A stretch of 64,000 nt of DNA, taken from the NCBI RefSeq assembly GCF_048820935.1, contig NZ_JBMERD010000001.1, positions 271,811 to 335,810 on the forward strand, given 5' to 3'. The translations under genes and the position numbers were made by a program. Origin of the DNA: Algicoccus sp048820935. Its GTDB lineage: Bacteria; Pseudomonadota; Gammaproteobacteria; Burkholderiales; Burkholderiaceae_B. This document shows positions 7,811 to 15,143 of this stretch, piece after piece (within the stretch, counting starts at the first letter, position 1; the number at the start of each line of letters is the position of its first letter). The notes under the pieces were generated by a model. That model was not told the origin of the DNA. It made no database searches and saw only the letters and a list, made by a program, of their open reading frames with translations.

Positions 7811-8100
7811 GCGCTGACTTTTAGTTCAGCATGAAGTCCGGCACGAGAAGCCAAGGTCAGCAACATATCCAAACTGAAATCCTCGACTTTCCCCTGCACG
7901 AGTCGAGATACGCGGGGTTGTGTAACTCCCAGCTGCTCTGCTGCTTGAGCTTGGGTCCAACCTTTGGCTTTGATTTGCTGTTCAATGTGAATCATGACCT
8001 CGGCACGCAGTTTCATGATTTGCGCTTGCGCTGGCTCAAACCCCAGATCAAGAAATACATTGCCGCTGCTTTGAGTGATATCGATACGGCTGCTGTCCAT
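7807..8100 (-). CDS. XRE-family antitoxin-like regulator (orphan)
   Basis: A 97-residue protein from the Met at 8100. It has the layout of XRE antitoxins paired with HigB/Gp49-like toxins: an N-terminal FLDLGFEPAQAQIMKLRAEV linker, then helix-turn-helix WTQAQAAEQLGVTQPRVSRL and VQGKVEDFSLDMLLTLA. A toxin gene should lie just upstream on this strand, but 8101-8260 contains none. A longer frame reaches 8199, without family similarity. It is inserted between the DUF3168 and tail-tube genes of the prophage. Confidence 0.8.
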   Translation of the reverse strand: MDSSRIDITQSSGNVFLDLGFEPAQAQIMKLRAEVMIHIEQQIKAKGWTQAQAAEQLGVTQPRVSRLVQGKVEDFSLDMLLTLASRAGLHAELKVSA

Positions 8101-8261
8101 TTCAATTTTCCCTCGAAGTGATGTGAGAGTTTGCAAACACCGCCTCGAATTATACAAACACCTGCATAAGGCTTTTAAACCGCCCACAGCACAAAGCAAA
8201 CTAACTCATACACAACCATACCGTCGAGACCACTGAATCGGTGTTCTCGGTACAAACACCC

Positions 8262-8286
8262 ACCCGGCCTAGTGCCGGGTTTTTTA
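8262..8286 (+). terminator. Rho-independent terminator before tail tube gene
   Basis: Arms ACCCGGC and GCCGGGT around CTAGT, followed by six T residues. It lies just ahead of the tail-tube gene and its ribosome-binding site (GGAGCACTCC), so that gene probably needs its own promoter or read-through. Confidence 0.8.
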
Positions 8287-8299
8287 TTGGAGCACTCCT

Positions 8300-8752
8300 A
8301 TGTCTATTAAGACCCAGGGTACACACCTGTTTTTCCAGACCGATGCGGTTTCGGACGGCTTCATGAAAGTGACCTGCCCGACCGGTGTCAGTGGATTAGG
8401 TGGCCCACGCGACCAGATCGATTCCACTTGCTTGGACGACACAGACGAGCGTCAATACCTCGCACGGTTGGCCTCACCCGGAATCGTGTCCATCCCTTTC
8501 AACCTCGAGCCCAAGGCCGCTGACCATCACGAGTTCTTTTACCTCAAAGAAACCGGAGAAAAGATTCAGTGGCTAATTTGCTTGTCCGATGGCATCGAAA
8601 TCCCAGAGCTAGATTCCAACGGCGACTTTGAACACCCTGCCGATCGTACAAGCATTGAATTCACCGCCTACGTAGCTGACGTCGAGATCGACATTGCCAC
8701 TGCCGACAAAGTCGGCAGGCACTTTGACTCTACAGCGCTCCGGGCGCGTTAA
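8300..8752 (+). CDS. Phage tail tube (major tail) protein
   Basis: A 150-residue protein typical of lambda gpV/TP901-like tail tube subunits. It contains MSIKTQGTHLFFQ at the start, GLGGPRDQIDSTCLDD and a C-terminal TSIEFTAYVADVEIDIA beta segment. It polymerises around the tape measure to build the tail. Position between the tail terminator and the tail chaperone is the standard order. It looks complete, with a GGAGCACTCC ribosome-binding region before the ATG. Confidence 0.85.
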   Translation: MSIKTQGTHLFFQTDAVSDGFMKVTCPTGVSGLGGPRDQIDSTCLDDTDERQYLARLASPGIVSIPFNLEPKAADHHEFFYLKETGEKIQWLICLSDGIEIPELDSNGDFEHPADRTSIEFTAYVADVEIDIATADKVGRHFDSTALRAR

Positions 8753-8773
8753 CTGGACTTGGAAGGATTAATC

Positions 8774-9111
8774 ATGCTGGATACCGCTTTTTTATCTCCG
8801 ACACGATTCACGCTCGCGAGGTCGAGTTGGCCGACGGCAGCAAACACACGCTGCACTTTAAAGAACTGCCTGCCGGAAGCTTTCGGCGCTTTGCACTGGA
8901 CAACGACTCGGACAACGAGCAGGTGCGCATCGACAGCATGGCCCGATCGATTGTTGCCGCTGTCGTCACCCCTGATGGCAAACCGGCCTTGACACTCGAG
9001 CAAGCTAAGAAGCTCAAGGTCGGCCCGATGCTCGCCCTCTTTAATGCTTTGCAGGAGGTCAACGCCACCGCCCCAAAAGAGATCAACACAGGCGATTCTG
9101 GCACATCTTAG
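8774..9111 (+). pseudogene. Tail assembly chaperone (gpG-like), N-terminal frameshift
   Basis: The ATG at 8774 starts MLDT, while the family-like sequence FFISDTIHAREVELADG lies in the +2 frame just after it. One missing base near 8783 explains the break. After it the frame runs RRFALDNDSDNEQVRIDS and VVTPDGKPALTLEQAKKL to the stop at 9109. The only in-frame start in the remaining open frame is a TTG at 8827, which would lose about 18 residues. The protein is the gpG analogue that coats the tape measure, and its 3' end carries a -1 slippery site. Confidence 0.7.
9072..9078 (+). promoter_or_regulatory. Putative -1 ribosomal frameshift site
   Basis: C CCA AAA, a canonical X XXY YYZ heptamer in the zero frame of the tail chaperone, about 30 bp before its stop. 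A shift here leads straight into the open -1 frame that encodes the gpT-like domain. Confidence 0.65.
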
Positions 9112-9380
9112 CGTTGGCGCTCGGTAAAACTGTCACGCAGTTGCAGCACACGATGCCGATGACAGAGTTCATGTCCTGGCAAGCCTTCTACGAAGAGATG
9201 CCCTTTGATCACCATCACCGGTTTCATCGCCCTGCTGTGCTTGTGTCGTCGTGTTTTGCCGGAGGTCCGGCCAAAGACAAGTTTGAGTTTCTTGTGCCCA
9301 CACCCGCACCTGAACAGTTTTCCAATGCGGACATGGCCATGCTGGCTGCGTTTGGTAATAAACCAAAAGCGCAAATTTAG
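9078..9380 (+). CDS. gpT-like extension of tail assembly chaperone (-1 frame product)
   Basis: The -1 frame after the slippery heptamer reads RRFWHILALALGKTVTQLQ and then EFMSWQAFYEEMPFDHHHRF. This matches the T part of lambda-type G/GT chaperones, where a minority of ribosomes shift and make a fused GT protein needed to recruit the tail tube. There is no good independent start before TTG at 9114, and the LALALGKT family motif begins upstream of that codon, which supports translation by frameshift. The tape-measure gene that should follow is gone, replaced by an insertion-sequence remnant. Confidence 0.7.
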   Translation, partial: RDQHRRFWHILALALGKTVTQLQHTMPMTEFMSWQAFYEEMPFDHHHRFHRPAVLVSSCFAGGPAKDKFEFLVPTPAPEQFSNADMAMLAAFGNKPKAQI

Positions 9381-9384
9381 AATT

Positions 9385-9814
9385 CTAGCTGTTCTGGTAA
9401 CAATCCCATCGCAGTTGCGATTCACTCCTTTCGAGCTTTTCCAGGATTTTTAAGGCTTTTTTTTGGAGCTCTAGGCAGCCATCTTTCATCTCAATCTGAC
9501 AACGAAGCCACTGATTCTCTTTCTCCAGTTATTCAATCTGTTTTTGTTCAGCAGTTTAAAGAGGTTTGGAACCTGGCGCTGATTTACTTAGACCGGCAAC
9601 ACCGCTTTCGCTCAGCTCGCGACGCCATTGCGCATCAGTTGACTAGAATAGAGTTTTCGCGACGCAGTAACGCACCCAGTTCGCCATGCTTGCAAGCATC
9701 AGTTTTCTGAAGAATCGATAGTTTGTATTCAGCCATAAAGACCCGGTAAGTCCGTTTTTCAAATACTGGATCGGGTTTGACCATCGGGTCAACAACGGTA
9801 ATTGGTTTTGGCAT
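9385..9814 (-). pseudogene. IS3-family OrfA remnant
   Basis: On the complement the frame starts MPKPITVVDPMVKP and continues FEKRTYRVFMAEYKLSILQK, then GELGALLRRE, an IS3-type OrfA helix-turn-helix. After an in-frame break it can be followed by piecing frames (SQLMRNGVAS, ENQWLR-like leucine-zipper residues, ALKILEKLERS). Several frameshifts and stops show it is dead. OrfB, the catalytic subunit, is absent. The leader just upstream is the first copy of the 63-bp repeat found at three places in the island. Confidence 0.6.
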
Positions 9815-9826
9815 TTTTGATCTCCT

Positions 9827-9889
9827 GAGCGCCTTGATATATACGTTATCTCGAAATCACATGGCTCAACTTTATGTTGACACATAGGG
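9827..9889. repeat. Island repeat R1 (IS3-type left-end-like)
   Basis: A 63-bp sequence with the core TGATATATACGTTATCTC, ending on the complement in TGTGTCAACATAAAG. It is the leader of the IS3-type OrfA remnant and closely matches R2. Confidence 0.75.
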
Positions 9890-9942
9890 GGACATCTAGA
9901 GCAAGAACCATGAGTTTCAGCTTTCGGGATGCAAATAAATCA

Positions 9943-9971
9943 TTGGCATATCGTAGCCACAAGGCTACAAT
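9943..9971 (+). promoter_or_regulatory. Promoter and operator of the second toxin-antitoxin pair
   Basis: TTGGCA (9943-9948) and TACAAT (9966-9971) are separated by 17 bp, a good sigma70 promoter. The palindrome GTAGCC-ACAA-GGCTAC (9953-9968) overlaps it, a likely antitoxin operator. The toxin ATG begins only 6 bp after the -10 box, so the transcript would be leaderless. Confidence 0.6.
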
Positions 9972-9977
9972 GCACCA

Positions 9978-10283
9978 ATGTACAGCGTCATTGAAACAGA
10001 GCCATTCATACAATGGTTCAACAGCTTAAAAGATCGCACGACACGTGCGCGGCTGCAGCTTCGACTAAGAAAAGCGTCACTTGGCAACCTCGGTGATCAT
10101 AAATCTGTGGGCGACAATGTATGGGAGATGCGCGAAGTCTTCGGTCCAGGCTGGCGAATGTATTACGTCTTACACGGAAGCACAGTCATTATGATGCTGG
10201 GCGGAGGCGATAAATCCAGTCAAAAGAAAGATATTGAACGAGCCAAAGCCTTGGCTCAGGAGTTACAAAATGAGCAAAATTAA
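9978..10283 (+). CDS. RelE-like/HigB-family toxin (addiction killer, TIGR02683-like)
   Basis: A 101-residue toxin of the phage Gp49-like RelE superfamily. Its markers are FIQWFNSLKDRTTRARLQLR, the basic helix RKASLGNLGDHKSVG, VWEMREVFGPGWRMYYVL and LGGGDKSSQKKDIERAK. These are features of the killer component paired with TIGR02684-like antidotes, probably a ribosome-dependent RNase. It overlaps the antitoxin gene by 14 bp in toxin-first order. The whole cassette lies between repeats R1 and R2. Confidence 0.88.
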   Translation: MYSVIETEPFIQWFNSLKDRTTRARLQLRLRKASLGNLGDHKSVGDNVWEMREVFGPGWRMYYVLHGSTVIMMLGGGDKSSQKKDIERAKALAQELQNEQN

Positions 10284-10569
10284 AACCAGACCGTTTGATG
10301 TATCCAACTACCTCAATGACGAAGCTGACATCGCTGCTTATCTTCAAGCTGTGATAGAAGACGGAGATCCAGCACTGTTGGCAGCCGCGTTAGGCGACAT
10401 CGCTAAAGCCCGAGGCATGACTCAATTAGCGCGTGACACTGGACTGTCTCGCGAAAGCCTTTACAAAAGCTTATCTGGCGAGCGTGCGCCCAGCTCCGAC
10501 ACGTTGTTCAAGGTTATCCACGCCATGGGCTTTAAGCTAACAATCGGAACTGTGACCACACATAATTGA
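10270..10569 (+). CDS. Antidote protein of the TIGR02684 type
   Basis: A 99-residue antitoxin: N-terminal RPFDVSNYLNDEADIAAYL, then LAAALGDIAKARGMTQLARD leading into a helix-turn-helix (TGLSRESLYKSLSGERAPSS) and a C-terminal HAMGFKLTIGT. It neutralises the RelE-like toxin encoded upstream and very likely binds the palindrome at 9953. The ATG at 10270 lies within the toxin gene, so the two are translationally coupled. An N-terminal relative without the DNA-binding part is found at 6105-6305. Confidence 0.88.
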   Translation: MSKIKTRPFDVSNYLNDEADIAAYLQAVIEDGDPALLAAALGDIAKARGMTQLARDTGLSRESLYKSLSGERAPSSDTLFKVIHAMGFKLTIGTVTTHN

Positions 10570-10642
10570 CGAATAGCATATCTGCAACTAACCAACCAAA
10601 GCAGTTACATAAAAAATTTACATGCTCCGATTTCGACCATCT

Positions 10643-10705
10643 GAGCGTCCTGATATATACGTTATCTCAAAATCATGTGGCTCAGGTCTATGTTGACACA
10701 CAGGG
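10643..10705. repeat. Island repeat R2
   Basis: 63-bp near-copy of R1 in the same orientation, without an attached transposase gene. It separates the toxin-antitoxin cassette from the Zorya operon. The complement ends TGTGTGTCAACATAG. Confidence 0.75.
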
Positions 10706-10792
10706 GTTTTGTGATCAAAACTTTATGCGATTCAGTGCTGATTAAGATATTTTTTCGTCAAAATTTGTGAAACTCAAGGGCTATCGACATAT

Positions 10793-12823
10793 ATGATGCA
10801 AACGATTCTATCTTTTGGCGAGGCAATCAAAGATTTAGTCCTCATTCTTGCAAACACATTGAGAGATGAAGGGACCCCCGGATTAGTTGTTTTCTTACTG
10901 GTTATCGCGGCCATCTTGGTGTGGCTAGTCGTGCGCCTAAGATATCAACGCCGAACGGTTGCAGTTAGAAATCTCCGAATGGAAATTTCTAACTTGCCAA
11001 GCCAATCGGGCGTAGAAGACAGAGAAAAGATAGCGCAGTGGCTTAACGATAGAAATACGTCTGCGACAAACAAATCTCTTGCTCAAGCTTGGGAAGAGTT
11101 TGATGAAACCGTTGTGGTCGATGAACGCCATGATCCCCCAGTTCTGAGGAGCTCTGCACGACCATTAGATTTCTTTAATGTTGAAGATTTGCATTTTGGA
11201 CTAGGCTTTTATCGAATTGCACCAGGTCTTTTCATTTCTATCGGACTGGCTCTAACGTTTCTGGGTTTAGTGGCAGCATTACAGCAAATGTCCATCGACA
11301 AAATTGACGATGCAGCCATGGCAAATCTTTTGCGGATTGCCTCGGCAAAGTTCATTATGTCATTGACGGGTTTAGTTTGTTCGATCATTTTAACAATTGT
11401 GTTTCGGAATATGACTGGGCGATTAGACCGAGAACTGTACGCACTATGTCGCTTGCTTAAAGGCAGAGTTAGCTCCATTAGTCTTGAAGAAATTGGTCTC
11501 GAACAATTGCGTTCCATGCAAGAAACGCGTGATCATTTCCGTAATCAAACTTTAGAGTTGGCCGAAACACTTCAAGGAACATTGCGAACAGATTTGCCTC
11601 AAGCAATTTCTTCATCGATTAGCCTCACCATGCAGCCAATCTTGGATAAGGTTAGCCAACAAGGAACTGAAAGCATTTCCAGCATGGCCACAGATCTTTC
11701 AGATCAAATGAGTTCCAGCGTGTCATCAGCTCTAGCCCAAGCAAGTGAGCACTTGACGCTAGCGGGTGACAAAATCAGCTCGTTGGCAGATAGATTCGAT
11801 CAATCTTCAGGGCGTATAAATTCCGAAATGGAAACGATTGTCACTCGAGTCGCAGAATCGATTGACGATTTACGAACTGCGATGTCTACAAGCATACAAG
11901 CAACATCAGGAAGTTTCGCTGAAGGTACAGATCGTTTGCTTGCAGCAATGAACTCCACTTTGGAAAGTATTAGAGACAACACAGGCGAAGGTGCTCGAGC
12001 AATTTCAAACGCGGCTTTAGAAATTCGTGAAGCAGCCAGCGTGATGCGTAGTGAAATGGAAGCAGCAGCACGTGATGGAACCGACGCAGCAAAAGAGAAG
12101 ATCACTCAAACAAGTCACGAAGCAAGTGCTGCCATTAATACCGCAGGCCAATCCATAATCGAGGCTTTTGGAAAAGCCGGAACTGAAATCAATGAGTTGA
12201 GCCAAAAACTATCCTCACAAGCCGGACAAGACTTAATCGAACCACTTCGTTTGGTGTCTGAACAAATTGGTGAAATGGTCAATACAATGGCAAACAGCGT
12301 GGCCGAGGTTCGACATCTTGTCAATTCAGTCCGTGATGGTGCTCAGGCTGGCGCTGATGCAGCAACAAACTTCCGTGGTGCTTCTGAAGCATTGGTACTC
12401 GCTGCGACGCCTGTACGGTCTACAACTGAAAGAATCGAACTCGCAGTACGTCAGATGGCTGACGGTACCCGTAATGCTGCCACGACAGTGATAGAAAGTG
12501 CAAAAGTCACTGCTGAAGCTGCTGCACAGACACTTTCGACGGCAAAAGAAACAATTGCGGCAGAACGTCAAAGTATTGAGAGCACGCTGTCAGCTGTGAC
12601 TATTGCGCTCGAGCGACTGCGTGATCAAGGCGATCGAATGGATACAATCGACCAGAAATTAGGTCATGCCTTCGACCTGTATACGTCACAGACTGAATCA
12701 GCAATGCAAACTGTTCGCAGTCACGTCAAAACAATGTCAGAGGATTTAAACGCAGCACTCTCGACTTTGCAAACGATTCTGGATGGCTTACAAGAATTTG
12801 AGCCACAGCAGGGAGATCGTTAA
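10793..12823 (+). CDS. zorA: Zorya ZorA: MotA/ExbB-like channel with long cytoplasmic tail
   Basis: A 676-residue inner-membrane protein. Membrane segments are visible at about residues 29-49, 138-163 (PGLFISIGLALTFLGLVAAL) and 187-204, the MotA/TolQ/ExbB-like unit. From residue 210 to the end it is a long Ser/Ala-rich helical tail with repeated coiled-coil character, the hallmark of ZorA rather than flagellar MotA. In type I Zorya, a ZorA-ZorB proton-driven motor senses infection at the envelope and the tail is thought to relay the signal to ZorC and ZorD. It is the first gene of the operon; TAATG overlap with zorB. No strong promoter was recognised in the 87 bp after repeat R2. Confidence 0.93.
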   Translation: MMQTILSFGEAIKDLVLILANTLRDEGTPGLVVFLLVIAAILVWLVVRLRYQRRTVAVRNLRMEISNLPSQSGVEDREKIAQWLNDRNTSATNKSLAQAWEEFDETVVVDERHDPPVLRSSARPLDFFNVEDLHFGLGFYRIAPGLFISIGLALTFLGLVAALQQMSIDKIDDAAMANLLRIASAKFIMSLTGLVCSIILTIVFRNMTGRLDRELYALCRLLKGRVSSISLEEIGLEQLRSMQETRDHFRNQTLELAETLQGTLRTDLPQAISSSISLTMQPILDKVSQQGTESISSMATDLSDQMSSSVSSALAQASEHLTLAGDKISSLADRFDQSSGRINSEMETIVTRVAESIDDLRTAMSTSIQATSGSFAEGTDRLLAAMNSTLESIRDNTGEGARAISNAALEIREAASVMRSEMEAAARDGTDAAKEKITQTSHEASAAINTAGQSIIEAFGKAGTEINELSQKLSSQAGQDLIEPLRLVSEQIGEMVNTMANSVAEVRHLVNSVRDGAQAGADAATNFRGASEALVLAATPVRSTTERIELAVRQMADGTRNAATTVIESAKVTAEAAAQTLSTAKETIAAERQSIESTLSAVTIALERLRDQGDRMDTIDQKLGHAFDLYTSQTESAMQTVRSHVKTMSEDLNAALSTLQTILDGLQEFEPQQGDR

Positions 12824-13818
12824 TGCGCGCCAGTTTCAAGCGTCGCCACACACGTGAAACAGACGAAGAATCAGTCTTTGTCTCAATGACAGATATGACA
12901 GTCAGTTTTCTGTTCATTGTGATGCTGCTTTTGGCTTTTTTTGCCAACCAGTATGACCCTGATAAAAGCGTCAGCCTTCCCGAACATCAACGAGTATTGT
13001 CGGAACGTGATGCACTTACGCGTGAAAAAAATCAACTGACAAAACAGATAGAAGAATTGACACAGCAGATAGTTAAACTGAAAGAGCTGCTGGCAAAAAA
13101 CGAAACCATTCAGGGCAAATTAAAACAGGAAATCGTAAAGCTTGAGCAGAAAATTCTAGAGCTTGAGCAGGAAATCCTACGTTTAAAAACACCCGATCCT
13201 TTAGAAATATACATTAATCAAAGTCTTGCAGAACGTCGCCGTATTCTCGAGGAGCTACAGCACCAATTACTGATTGATTTCCCTGATCTTGAGGTGGTTT
13301 TAAGCGAAGAGTCGGATGCATTGCGGTTTCAAGGAGATGGACTATTCCGTAGTGGCCAAGCAGGATTACGTCCGGATCGTCGGGATTTTATAGAGACAGT
13401 CGCACAACGTTTAGAACAAATTCTGCCCTGCTACACGCTTGGTAGCAATTCAAATAAACAAACTGAGTGCAATTCCGGTTTTGCGTTGATCGAAGCCATC
13501 CAAATAGAAGGTCACACAGATTCAGATGGCAATGATATTATGAACTTAGGGCTCTCAACTGCCCGAGCTAATGAAACCTTTAGAGTTATGACGCAACATG
13601 AGCCAGGTCTGATCGAACATCTAAACTTTCGGAGTCAGCCGGTTCTTTCAGTTGCAGGATATGGGAAGATGAGGCCAGTTTCCTCAAATAATTCCCCCGA
13701 AGGAAAAGCAGCAAACCGACGCATTGATCTTAGAATCATCATGTACGTCCCTGTAAATTCTGATCAGATCGAAACGGTGCGAGAAGCTTTGATTGATGGC
13801 AAGAGTGTGGACCCATAA
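12823..13818 (+). CDS. zorB: Zorya ZorB: MotB/OmpA-like stator protein
   Basis: A 331-residue protein with a short cytoplasmic N-terminus and one membrane helix (about residues 25-43, TVSFLFIVMLLLAFFANQ). Asp24 in SMTDMT, just before this helix, is the likely proton-carrying residue. A coiled coil follows at about 60-115, then an OmpA/MotB peptidoglycan-binding domain with GHTDSDGNDIMNLGLSTARA and GYGKMRPVSSN. It pairs with ZorA to make the ion-driven motor anchored to the cell wall. TAATG overlaps on both sides show strict translational coupling with zorA and zorC. Confidence 0.93.
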   Translation: MRASFKRRHTRETDEESVFVSMTDMTVSFLFIVMLLLAFFANQYDPDKSVSLPEHQRVLSERDALTREKNQLTKQIEELTQQIVKLKELLAKNETIQGKLKQEIVKLEQKILELEQEILRLKTPDPLEIYINQSLAERRRILEELQHQLLIDFPDLEVVLSEESDALRFQGDGLFRSGQAGLRPDRRDFIETVAQRLEQILPCYTLGSNSNKQTECNSGFALIEAIQIEGHTDSDGNDIMNLGLSTARANETFRVMTQHEPGLIEHLNFRSQPVLSVAGYGKMRPVSSNNSPEGKAANRRIDLRIIMYVPVNSDQIETVREALIDGKSVDP

Positions 13819-15143
13819 TGGAGAAGTCAGAAACAACCATCTCATTATCCGGGCGATTAGATAATCTTCGTCCCATCTATTTACCGACTCCGCCCTCTTT
13901 CGAGATACTTGAGCGAACTATTCGTCGGATCATGAATCGTTTTGACGTCTCTCCTGTCGCACCTCAAAACGATTCGGAAGAGCTCTTTGCTGAAATGCAT
14001 CAACGCATCGCAAAGCGTGATTGGCACAAAGTGCCTATGAGCTTTGTTACAAAAGTTGCTTCACTCGTTTTTTCTGCTGTACATCGCTTGCGCGATGATT
14101 TAATAGAAATCCGCCGGTTTCTTTACCGAGAAATTATTGCCTCAGATCGACAGGGTTTTTTGAACCCAATGATGCGGATTTATGTTGAAACCTATGAAAT
14201 TGACGCACCACACACAAAAGAACTGGCTCGTTGTTTGTCACAAGTCAAAGCACGCATTGGTGCACGCTGGCAAAAACTATTAATCAATTTCCCACAATTA
14301 TTAGATCCCGTCAGAGCACCTGAAGTCATTTCTGAATGGATGATGAACACTGACAATCCATGGCACAATTTACGTTCGAGAGGTTTACGTCAGCCTCATG
14401 CACCTGGGCTGATGGATGCGGCTCACCTCGCATTTGTTCAATCAATGGCTACTCAATTAGACAATCAAAACGAGATTGAAAAGCTACTATCTTGGTTAAA
14501 TCCTGATCAACATACTTTGCGCCAAAATGGAGCTGGGGTTGCTATTAATGCCTTGCTAAATGTCTGGATAGATCAAGATCCACCACAAGAGATTAAAGCG
14601 CTCCTCATTGATCGCTTAACTGCGCTTTATGGCCATCCACGAGCTGATCGACATGCTGCTTGGAACGAAGTTTCTCCAAAAGCCGAAGGCGTTTTTCTGC
14701 GTTGGTTAATGGGCGCAGATATTCGATTCTTATTTCAAATACTGACTGAAGTTGAACGTGGTCATATGTGGACTGAGCGTGAAGCCTTCTGGTGGACGCT
14801 TTATGAACAAGGTCGTATTCATGAAGTCTGGGTCGCTTTTAATGAGGCAGGCTATGCCACAGCAATAAACAAGTTACCTATGGACTCTCAACATGGTGGT
14901 CGCCGTTTCGGGAAACAAATTGGTGAAAAAGATAAGTCCCTGCTCATTATGCGAATTGGTGAGTTAATTGTCGTTGAAGGAACTTATAGCTTTCAAGTAC
15001 ACGCATTTAATGCACACAATCCGGAAACACCAAAGCTTTATTTGGAACACTACGACGTCGCTAGAATACGAAAAATAAGATCCGTGCTTTGGAAGCAAGT
15101 CCATTCTGGTAATTGGGAAGATTCTGTTTTAAGAAGACTATGA
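13818..15143 (+). CDS. zorC: Zorya ZorC: EH-signature domain protein
   Basis: A 441-residue cytoplasmic protein lacking membrane segments. Its position as third gene and its EH-signature-like features (VAFNEAGYATAINKLP, and the C-terminal DVARIRKIRSVLWKQVHSG) identify it as ZorC, found only in type I Zorya. It is thought to bind DNA and act with ZorD once the motor signals. Start at TAATG, stop overlapping the zorD start (ATGA). The identification relies mainly on operon context with clear ZorA, ZorB and ZorD. Confidence 0.88.
   Translation: MEKSETTISLSGRLDNLRPIYLPTPPSFEILERTIRRIMNRFDVSPVAPQNDSEELFAEMHQRIAKRDWHKVPMSFVTKVASLVFSAVHRLRDDLIEIRRFLYREIIASDRQGFLNPMMRIYVETYEIDAPHTKELARCLSQVKARIGARWQKLLINFPQLLDPVRAPEVISEWMMNTDNPWHNLRSRGLRQPHAPGLMDAAHLAFVQSMATQLDNQNEIEKLLSWLNPDQHTLRQNGAGVAINALLNVWIDQDPPQEIKALLIDRLTALYGHPRADRHAAWNEVSPKAEGVFLRWLMGADIRFLFQILTEVERGHMWTEREAFWWTLYEQGRIHEVWVAFNEAGYATAINKLPMDSQHGGRRFGKQIGEKDKSLLIMRIGELIVVEGTYSFQVHAFNAHNPETPKLYLEHYDVARIRKIRSVLWKQVHSGNWEDSVLRRL

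Noticed and set aside
10793..13818. Flagellar MotAB or TolQR/ExbBD genes
   Set aside because: The long helical tail of the first protein and the zorC/zorD genes coupled behind fit Zorya, not a flagellar or Tol system.
15113..15139. Earlier start for ZorD
   Set aside because: The ATG at 15140 overlaps the zorC stop as ATGA like the other Zorya junctions; the earlier codon lies inside zorC without a ribosome-binding site.
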